Below, one piece after another: positions 59,030 to 64,000 of a stretch of 64,000 nt of DNA. The notes beneath the pieces are model-generated. The model was not told the DNA's origin. It searched no databases and saw only the letters and a list, made by a program, of their open reading frames with translations. A program made the position numbers and the translations under genes. The DNA is from an uncultured Lachnospiraceae bacterium (GTDB lineage Bacteria > Bacillota > Clostridia > Lachnospirales > Lachnospiraceae): the NCBI GenBank assembly GCA_910587095.1, contig CAJUMJ010000048.1, positions 45,942 through 109,941 of the forward strand, read 5' to 3'. Positions within the stretch are counted from its first letter, which is position 1. The number at the start of each line of letters is the position of its first letter.

Positions 59030-59812
59030 ATGGCTAAATATGTACTGGAATGCTGTGTGGACAGTGTGGAATCCGCCCTTGCGGCGGCGGAGGGCGGGGC
59101 GAACCGTCTGGAGCTTTGCGCGGCGCTTGTAATAGGTGGAATCTCGCCGGGACCGGCGCTCTTTGAACAGGTCAGGTCCTGCTGTGAACTGCCTGTCAGG
59201 GTGCTGCTGCGGCCGCGGTTCGGGGATTTTTTGTATACGGATTATGAATTTCGGATTTTAAAAAAAGAGGTGGCGCTTTTCAGGGAAGCGGGTGCAGAGG
59301 GTGTGGTGATCGGCTGTCTGCAGGCGGACGGCAGTCTTCACATGGAACAGATGCGGGAACTGATCGCGGAGGCAGGCGATATGAAAGTGACACTGCACCG
59401 TGCCTTTGATGTGTGTGCTGACCCGATCAGGACATACAGACAGGCAGGGGAATTGGGTGTTGACACGATACTGACCTCCGGGCAGAAGAGAGAATGTCTT
59501 GAGGGGATGCCGACTTTGAAAGAGCTGTGCAAGATACAGAAGGAGGAGGGCATGCCCCGCATTATGGCGGGCGCGGGCGTGACGCCCGATGTGATAAGGA
59601 AGTTTTGCGCGCAGACGGATATTACGTGTTACCATTTATCGGCAAAAAAGGTGCTGGACAGCGGGATGCGCTACCGCAAGGAGGATGTGCCCATGGGACT
59701 TCCCGTCATGGACGAATACAGCATTTTCAGGACGGACAGCAGCGTTGTGGCGGAGGCGAAGCAAGCGATTCTGGAGCATTTAAGCCAGGTGCATAATGAC
59801 GATTGTAACTGA
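59030..59812 (+). CDS. cutC: CutC family protein
   Basis: A 260-residue TIM-barrel protein. The start LECCVDSVESALAAAEGGAN and the motifs RVLLRPRFGDFLYTDYEF, VTLHRAFDVCADP, DTILTSGQKREC and IMAGAGVTPDVIRKF are diagnostic for CutC. The family was named for copper handling, but a direct copper role is disputed; metal-binding His and Cys are present. AAGGAGGAC precedes the start. It sits between AlkD-like and YbaK-like genes with short gaps. Confidence 0.92.
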   Translation: MAKYVLECCVDSVESALAAAEGGANRLELCAALVIGGISPGPALFEQVRSCCELPVRVLLRPRFGDFLYTDYEFRILKKEVALFREAGAEGVVIGCLQADGSLHMEQMRELIAEAGDMKVTLHRAFDVCADPIRTYRQAGELGVDTILTSGQKRECLEGMPTLKELCKIQKEEGMPRIMAGAGVTPDVIRKFCAQTDITCYHLSAKKVLDSGMRYRKEDVPMGLPVMDEYSIFRTDSSVVAEAKQAILEHLSQVHNDDCN

Positions 59813-59852
59813 GTGGACTTTACACCTTTTTAATGTGTGGGGAGAGACAGAA

Positions 59853-60323
59853 ATGGCAATTGAGAGAGTAAAATCATATTTCAGACAATACGAGATGGAG
59901 GAGAAGATCAGGGAATTCGATGTGTCCAGCGCAACGGTGGAGCTGGCGGCGCAAGCTCTTTCCTGTGAGCCGGCAAGGATAGCGAAAACGCTTTCGTTTA
60001 TGGTGGACGGTCACGCGATGCTGATCGTGGCGGCCGGGGACGTGAAGATTGACAACCACAAGTATAAGGGGCAGTTTGGCACGAAAGCGAAGATGCTCTC
60101 CCCGGAGGAGGCAAAGACGCTGGTGGGACATGCCGTAGGAGGCGTCTGCCCTTTTGCGGTGAACGAGGGCGTCAAGGTGTACCTTGATGAGTCGCTGAAA
60201 CGTTTTGATACGGTATTTCCCGCCTGCGGAAGCTCCAACAGCGCGATCGAGCTGACGATCCCGGAGTTGGAGAAGTATGCGCGTCCCGTGCAGTGGGTGG
60301 ACGTCTGCAAAGGGTATACGTGA
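59853..60323 (+). CDS. YbaK/EbsC-family aminoacyl-tRNA deacylase
   Basis: A 156-residue protein of the YbaK/ProX-like editing-domain family. VELAAQALSCEPARIAKTLSF, VAAGDVKIDNHKYKGQFG (with the conserved Lys) and GHAVGGVCPFAVNEGVKVY are typical. Such proteins hydrolyse mischarged tRNAs, for example Cys- or Ala-tRNA(Pro). ATG 59853 follows GGGGAGAG and is preferred over an in-frame start at 59796 that overlaps cutC. It is the last gene of this unit. Confidence 0.9.
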   Translation: MAIERVKSYFRQYEMEEKIREFDVSSATVELAAQALSCEPARIAKTLSFMVDGHAMLIVAAGDVKIDNHKYKGQFGTKAKMLSPEEAKTLVGHAVGGVCPFAVNEGVKVYLDESLKRFDTVFPACGSSNSAIELTIPELEKYARPVQWVDVCKGYT

Positions 60324-60356
60324 AGAAAGTTTTCAGGATACGCAGGAGAGAAAGGG

Positions 60357-61175
60357 TTATTCGAGAATGGGAATCTCGATCAGGACAATATAATCTTCGA
60401 TCCGGTCGATGACATTTTCGTTGATTCCCATTTCATACGAAAATTCATGAAGCGTCAGCCCATGCGTTTTGGCATACTCAAAGATTTCAAGATATCGTTT
60501 TGGTATTTCATCCCAGCCGCCTTTATGGAAAGCCTGCAGGTATTTTCCGCCGGGCGGCCGATGCAGACCAGGCTCGTATGCGAGAAACGGCATTTCGATA
60601 AAAAGTCTGGAATAGTCGTTGTAGTTTCCGCTTCTCAGGCTGGAAACAGGAATCATGGAGCCGTAGGAGGCTTCATGCAGCCGGCCCAGACGGTATTTCT
60701 CCGTCTCGGCTGTAATCAGTTCCACCTCCTCCTCAAAGGAGGTATTTTCGTTGATTTCTACCGTAATCAGGTAACGCTCCTCTTTTTCTATGATGCTGAT
60801 CTTTGACAAATCCATGGTGAGCAGAGTATCCATATTCCGAAGGTGTGTGTTTAGGGAAGTGCGCACCGCCTGAAGATGGGTAATCTGTCGGTCGAGATCG
60901 CTTATCTTTTCTTCTAAAAGGCATTTCATGTTTTCGGCGGAGCGGTTTTTCATAAAATTCTGTATCTCAGGGATGGATACGTCAAGTTCCCGCAACAGCA
61001 GAATGGTTTCCAGAACAGGGCTTTGATAATAGGTATAGCATCGGTATCCGTTTTCGGGATTGACGGTGGCAGGCTTAAACAGGCCGATTTCATCATACCA
61101 CATCAATGTTTTTTTGTTGATACCGTGCATGGCCGCAAACTGGCCGATAGTGAGAAGTCCGCTTCGCTTGTCCAT
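60357..61175 (-). CDS. MerR-family regulator with GyrI-like effector domain
   Basis: A 272-residue activator. The N-terminal MerR helix-turn-helix (LTIGQFAAMHGINKKTLMWYDEIGLFKPA, in parts) is followed by a long dimerisation helix (about 80-125) and a GyrI/BltR-like ligand domain (about 130-270; KYLQAFHKGGWDEIPKRY). Such proteins sense hydrophobic drugs. ATG 61175 follows GGGGAAAAT. It is divergent from a MATE exporter whose promoter has the diagnostic 19-bp spacer, so the exporter is the likely target. Confidence 0.9.
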   Translation of the reverse strand: MDKRSGLLTIGQFAAMHGINKKTLMWYDEIGLFKPATVNPENGYRCYTYYQSPVLETILLLRELDVSIPEIQNFMKNRSAENMKCLLEEKISDLDRQITHLQAVRTSLNTHLRNMDTLLTMDLSKISIIEKEERYLITVEINENTSFEEEVELITAETEKYRLGRLHEASYGSMIPVSSLRSGNYNDYSRLFIEMPFLAYEPGLHRPPGGKYLQAFHKGGWDEIPKRYLEIFEYAKTHGLTLHEFSYEMGINENVIDRIEDYIVLIEIPILE

Positions 61176-61253
61176 ATTTTCCCCATGTCGGAGCTTTATT
61201 GTAATCAAAAATTTGATTTACGATCTTGTCTCCATTAAGTTTTAATTTTTGCC

Positions 61254-61284
61254 TTGACCGTACAGTTACTGTATGGATTATGAT
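61254..61284 (+). promoter_or_regulatory. MerR-type promoter of the MATE gene
   Basis: -35 TTGACC (61254-61259) and -10 TATGAT (61279-61284) are separated by 19 bp. The dyad CCGTACAG-TTA-CTGTATGG (61258-61276) lies almost entirely in that spacer. An over-long spacer with a centred dyad is the hallmark of MerR activation by DNA twisting. Confidence 0.9.
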
Positions 61285-61329
61285 ACTACACACAGGAACA
61301 AAAAGCAAGAGCAAAGGGGAGAAAACCAT

Positions 61330-62661
61330 ATGGAAAACCAAAATGTATATGAAAGACCTGTCACATTAAAAAATATTCTTAAATTTGCCGTACCTACTAT
61401 TGCCATGACGGTGTTTATGTCCTTTTACACAATGGTGGACGGCCTTTTTGTGTCAAATCTGATCGGCACAAACGCACTCTCGGCAATCAATCTGACCGCG
61501 CCGATTATCCAGCTTGTGACGGCCGTATCCACCATGCTTGCCACAGGCGGAAGCGCGGTTATCATGAGAAAGATGGGGGAGCAGAAGGTTGACGAGGCCA
61601 GGGAGGATTTTACTTTCCTGATTTTAGTGAATGTCATTGTTGGAATTTTTATGTGCGCGGTGGGCTATCTGTCCATGAACCGCATTTTTGCGGGCATGAA
61701 TCTTTCCCCCGAAGTGGAGGGGTACTGCGTGGCGTATTTAAGTCGATATCTTGTGTTTACCGTGCCGATCCTTCTGATGAACAATTTTACCCTTTACATG
61801 ATTGCGAGCGAGAAGGCCACTCTTTCTCTGCTTTGTTCCGTGACGGGCGGCGTTTTAAACATGGTGTTTGATTATGTGTTTATCGCCGGATTTGATATGG
61901 GGATAAGTGGGGCGGCAATCGCGACTGGGCTTGGCTATTCGGTGACGGCGGTTGTCGGAATGTTTGTCTTTTCGAAAAAGAAGAGTCTGCTTCATTTTAA
62001 GAAGCCGGCGTTTCGGCTTAAAGTACTTACAAACGCGGCGACTAACGGCTGTTCGGAGATGGCGACCGCGCTTGTCACAGGAATCATTACCATGATGTTC
62101 AATTGGACGATGCTGCATTATGTGGGTGAGGACGGCGTTGCGGCGGTTACGATTATCATGTATGTGCTGATGTTTGCAAGCTCCCTGTACACCGGATATT
62201 CCTATGGCGTAGCGCCCATGATCAGCTATTATTATGGGGAACAGAATCACGAAAAGCTTAAAAAACTCGTTGCGGTCAGCATGAGAGTGATTGCGGAGAT
62301 TTCGCTGGTGAGCGTTGCGGCTTCCTTCCTGCTGACTAAACCACTGGTGTCCGTGTTTGCCCGTCCGGACAATCCGGTGTATGATCTTGCGGTGACAGGA
62401 AACAGAATTTGTACCATCGCGCTTTTGTTTATCGGATTCAATATTTTTGCCAGCGGCATGTTTACCGCCCTGTCAAACGGTGTGGTTTCGGCGGTGCTTG
62501 CGTTCTCGAGATCGTTTGTGTTCATGCTGATCACTATGATCACGCTGCCTTTGATTTTCGGTGTGAACGGCGTCTGGCTTGCCACACCTGCGGCGGAATT
62601 GTTGGCGCTTGCCCTGTCGGCGGTCATGTTTCTTAAAAATAGAAAGCGGTATGGGTATTAA
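61330..62661 (+). CDS. MATE family efflux transporter
   Basis: A 443-residue membrane protein with twelve predicted helices. The N-terminal half shows FAVPTIAMTVFMSFYTMVDGLF, IGTNALSAINLTAPI and GGSAVIMRKMGEQK; the second half repeats the pattern (FNWTMLHYVGEDGVAAVTIIM; YSYGVAPMISYYYGEQNHEKL). MATE carriers export cationic drugs with Na+ or H+. ATG 61330 follows AAGGGGAG; the longer frame from 61273 would start inside the promoter. The adjacent MerR regulator suggests drug induction. Confidence 0.92.
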   Translation: MENQNVYERPVTLKNILKFAVPTIAMTVFMSFYTMVDGLFVSNLIGTNALSAINLTAPIIQLVTAVSTMLATGGSAVIMRKMGEQKVDEAREDFTFLILVNVIVGIFMCAVGYLSMNRIFAGMNLSPEVEGYCVAYLSRYLVFTVPILLMNNFTLYMIASEKATLSLLCSVTGGVLNMVFDYVFIAGFDMGISGAAIATGLGYSVTAVVGMFVFSKKKSLLHFKKPAFRLKVLTNAATNGCSEMATALVTGIITMMFNWTMLHYVGEDGVAAVTIIMYVLMFASSLYTGYSYGVAPMISYYYGEQNHEKLKKLVAVSMRVIAEISLVSVAASFLLTKPLVSVFARPDNPVYDLAVTGNRICTIALLFIGFNIFASGMFTALSNGVVSAVLAFSRSFVFMLITMITLPLIFGVNGVWLATPAAELLALALSAVMFLKNRKRYGY

Positions 62662-62668
62662 ACCTGCT

Positions 62669-62697
62669 TTTACTTATTGTGGGATAAGTGATATAAT
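62669..62697 (+). promoter_or_regulatory. Candidate promoter with dyad before the last lipoprotein gene
   Basis: -35 TTTACT (62669-62674), 17-bp spacer, -10 TATAAT (62692-62697). ACTTAT-TGTGGG-ATAAGT (62672-62689) is a perfect inverted repeat inside the promoter and could be an operator. Confidence 0.5.
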
Positions 62698-62856
62698 AAC
62701 CGCAGACAAATCATCGATTGCGGTATCGGCTGTGGGGATTTATGATGTATGAGAATAAGAGACAGAAGAAACAGGGAATACATGTGAGGCGGCCGTCAGA
62801 TTATATGGAATAAAAACCGAACTATGTAAGGTGATTTTAAGCGGGGAGGAAAACTT

Positions 62857-63585
62857 GTGAAAAAAGCGAAAATAACTATGGTAGCAGGTGCGCTCAGCCT
62901 TGTGCTTTCCGCGTGTGGGCAGAAAGAAAACACGGAGGAGAAGCGCCTTATCATTGAAAAGATTGATGTTGCTAAAGAGGTTGCTGATGAGGTTGATGAG
63001 GTACCAAAAACGCAGAGAGCCGATCCGGCCGATCCGGATCCGAAAGAAAGTGTGGAAGAGGAGCAGACAGTGATCGCTAAAAGCGATGACGAACCGGAGG
63101 AGGCCGGAGATTTACTGTATGACGCTTTTTTGAAAAATGAAATCAGTGTGACAAATCCATACGTGGAAGGCATGAATCTGACCGTTATGGATGATAAAGA
63201 ATATGAAACCGAATTTGAAGACGCACAGAAAAAGTATACTTACGTGGATGTAAATGGGGATGAAAAACCGGAGCTTATTTTCAAAATAAGTTCCTATCCA
63301 AGTGAATTGATGTATATTTTAGGAATATGTGATAACGAACTGGTTTGTTTTGATGTATTTGAGACTCATACAAAAGATATCGCGTTCGGAGTGTATGATT
63401 ATGGTTTCGTTTGGAAAATTCAGAACTATGACGGATTTGAAATGACATTCTATACCTACACTGCAGAAGGACAGCCTACGCAGGCCAGATGCTTTACGCA
63501 AGAGAACGAGGCCGATATGGCGGCTTACGAGGGAGAAGAGCCGGAATGGATTGACTGGTCGCCGTCATTGTCAGGAGGGCAGTAA
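62857..63585 (+). CDS. Lipoprotein of unknown function
   Basis: A 242-residue predicted lipoprotein. GTG 62857 follows GGGGAGGA. The signal peptide KKAKITMVAGALSLVL leads to lipobox LSAC. A Glu/Asp/Lys-rich linker of about 70 residues (VADEVDEVPKTQRADPADPD) precedes a C-terminal beta domain with KYTYVDVNGDEKPELIFK, an EF-hand/dockerin-like D-x-N-x-D-x-x-x-E loop that is common in clostridial lipoproteins. No enzyme motif is seen. The role is unknown. Confidence 0.75.
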   Translation: MKKAKITMVAGALSLVLSACGQKENTEEKRLIIEKIDVAKEVADEVDEVPKTQRADPADPDPKESVEEEQTVIAKSDDEPEEAGDLLYDAFLKNEISVTNPYVEGMNLTVMDDKEYETEFEDAQKKYTYVDVNGDEKPELIFKISSYPSELMYILGICDNELVCFDVFETHTKDIAFGVYDYGFVWKIQNYDGFEMTFYTYTAEGQPTQARCFTQENEADMAAYEGEEPEWIDWSPSLSGGQ

Positions 63586-63668
63586 GTCTGAAACGACTTG
63601 CGGTCTTATATTTTTTGACATTTGAGACAGAACCGTTTTTGTTTTAGTGACAATACCTGTGCAATTGC

Positions 63669-63791
63669 TCATGTGAGCCGCCGCTTATCCCTGTCACGCC
63701 ATGCGTTGATAGCTGCATAGTATATGACCACTCTGCAAAAGGCATTAAACGTATACTCGATATGCTCCTTGTATGCTTCTGTGCAATTCAT
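63669..63791 (-). pseudogene. Frameshifted N-terminal fragment of a mobile-element sigma-like ORF
   Basis: ATG at 63791 follows AAGGGGGAAT. The frame reads MNCTEAYKEHIEYTFNAF, then goes out of phase in a T5 run. Reading on in the next phase gives CRVVIYYAAINAWRDRDKRR before a TGA. Dropping one T joins both into one protein start, resembling small sigma-like ORFs in conjugative elements. The rest of the gene is absent. The relation to such ORFs is from memory of the pattern and should be treated as tentative. Confidence 0.4.
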
Positions 63792-63894
63792 AAATGATTC
63801 CCCCTTTCTCCCACATAGGGCAGTGCATGGTTGACAGTTGCACTTTTATAATTCAGAGAGGCGGCAGCACTTTAGGCTGTCGCCCCAGACTGTC

Positions 63895-63937
63895 AAAGAA
63901 CCCCTGTTATGCAGCAGCACAGCAGAGGTTCTTTTTT
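63895..63937 (+). terminator. Hairpin terminator near the right edge
   Basis: Stem AAAGAACC..CTG with CAG..GGTTCTTT (one mismatch) and a run of six T on the plus strand. It overlaps the last codons of the possible transposase tail on the other strand. Confidence 0.5.
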
Positions 63938-63999
63938 AAAGCAGCAATACTCATCGCGACAAAAAACTGTCGGTGAGCTGCCTTCCATTTCCACATCGC
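63907..63999 (-). CDS. Possible C-terminal tail of a transposase, cut by window edge
   Basis: Thirty codons are open on the minus strand from the window edge to TAA at 63907-63909, reading AMWKWKAAHRQFFVAM and then SIAALKKNLCC. A Trp/Lys-rich tail of this sort followed directly by a hairpin is common at the ends of DDE transposases such as IS1182-like ones, but 30 residues are not enough for a firm call. The DNA between this tail and the lipoprotein gene (63586-63900) holds only the frameshifted fragment. Confidence 0.3.
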   Translation of the reverse strand, partial: AMWKWKAAHRQFFVAMSIAALKKNLCCAAA

Positions 64000-64000
64000 C

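Noticed and set aside
62742..62813. 23-codon ORF before the last lipoprotein gene
   Set aside because: It has a weak GTGGGG site but is very short, basic and without known relatives; not enough support for a gene.

Overview
The window looks like chromosomal DNA of an anaerobic gut member of the Clostridia, most probably the family Lachnospiraceae. This is inferred from moderate GC, strong AGGAGG-type ribosome binding sites, frequent TTG/GTG starts, several CUT1-type sugar ABC transporters, FeoAB with a DtxR-type repressor, a BMP-type nucleoside importer, a rubredoxin-glutamate synthase protein and an Lsa-type ABC-F gene. No rRNA, tRNA, CRISPR array or complete mobile element was seen. Both edges carry fragments: a RelB/DinJ-like antitoxin tail on the left, and a frameshifted element-type ORF plus a possible transposase tail on the right.

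Layout. 0.5-8 kb: a Crp/Fnr regulator heads a tight nucleoside uptake and salvage operon (BMP lipoprotein, ABC ATPase, two permeases, purine nucleoside phosphorylase, phosphopentomutase). 8.3-12 kb: a DUF1905/DUF1801 protein and a BlaI/BlaR1-like pair with two operator palindromes. 12-13.8 kb: an SOS-type Y-family polymerase with a YolD-like partner. 13.8-22.8 kb: a DeoR regulator diverges from a second nucleoside operon (nucleoside hydrolase, CUT1 ABC permeases and binding protein, a HAD phosphatase fused to a sugar-isomerase-like TIM barrel, MgtC, adenosine deaminase). 22.9-31.7 kb: HD-GYP protein, DUF362 ferredoxin, rubredoxin-glutamate synthase behind a PerR-like box, DUF2461, an ECF sigma factor, an acidic unknown, and an Lsa-type ABC-F gene with an attenuator-like leader. 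31.7-39 kb: chemoreceptor, cupin, Xaa-Pro aminopeptidase, DUF3021/LytTR pair, class II aldolase, lipoprotein. 39-44.7 kb: a CUT1 ABC operon (FRG-domain protein, ATPase, two permeases, binding protein) behind a promoter with a near-perfect 20-bp palindrome. 44.8-52.9 kb: AI-2E-family transporter, Na/Pi cotransporter with a KdpDE-like two-component system, then DtxR/FeoA/FeoB and a small Cys-rich FeoB partner. 52.9-60.3 kb: AraC/PocR regulator, fucose-isomerase-like protein, FGGY kinase, DUF1848, AlkD-like, CutC and YbaK-like genes. 60.4-63.6 kb: MerR/MATE pair and a lipoprotein.

How parts fit together. Two separately controlled nucleoside systems meet at ribose-phosphate and base metabolism. 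One is phosphorolytic (PNP plus DeoB); the other is hydrolytic (nucleoside hydrolase plus adenosine deaminase). Four sugar-type modules could share the single MsmK/UgpC-type ATPase, because the nucleoside CUT1 operon has none.

The most unusual feature is a family of three structured intergenic elements of about 145-180 nt (28674-28818 minus, 55409-55552 plus, 58095-58276 plus). Their hairpins are kept by compensatory base changes, and each copy lies in the same orientation as the gene downstream of it. Other notable regulatory architecture: a palindrome exactly where a class II Crp/Fnr activator would bind, an SOS box inside the polymerase promoter, a 19-bp-spacer MerR promoter, and a three-residue upstream ORF whose stop codon sits in a leader stem ahead of the ABC-F gene.
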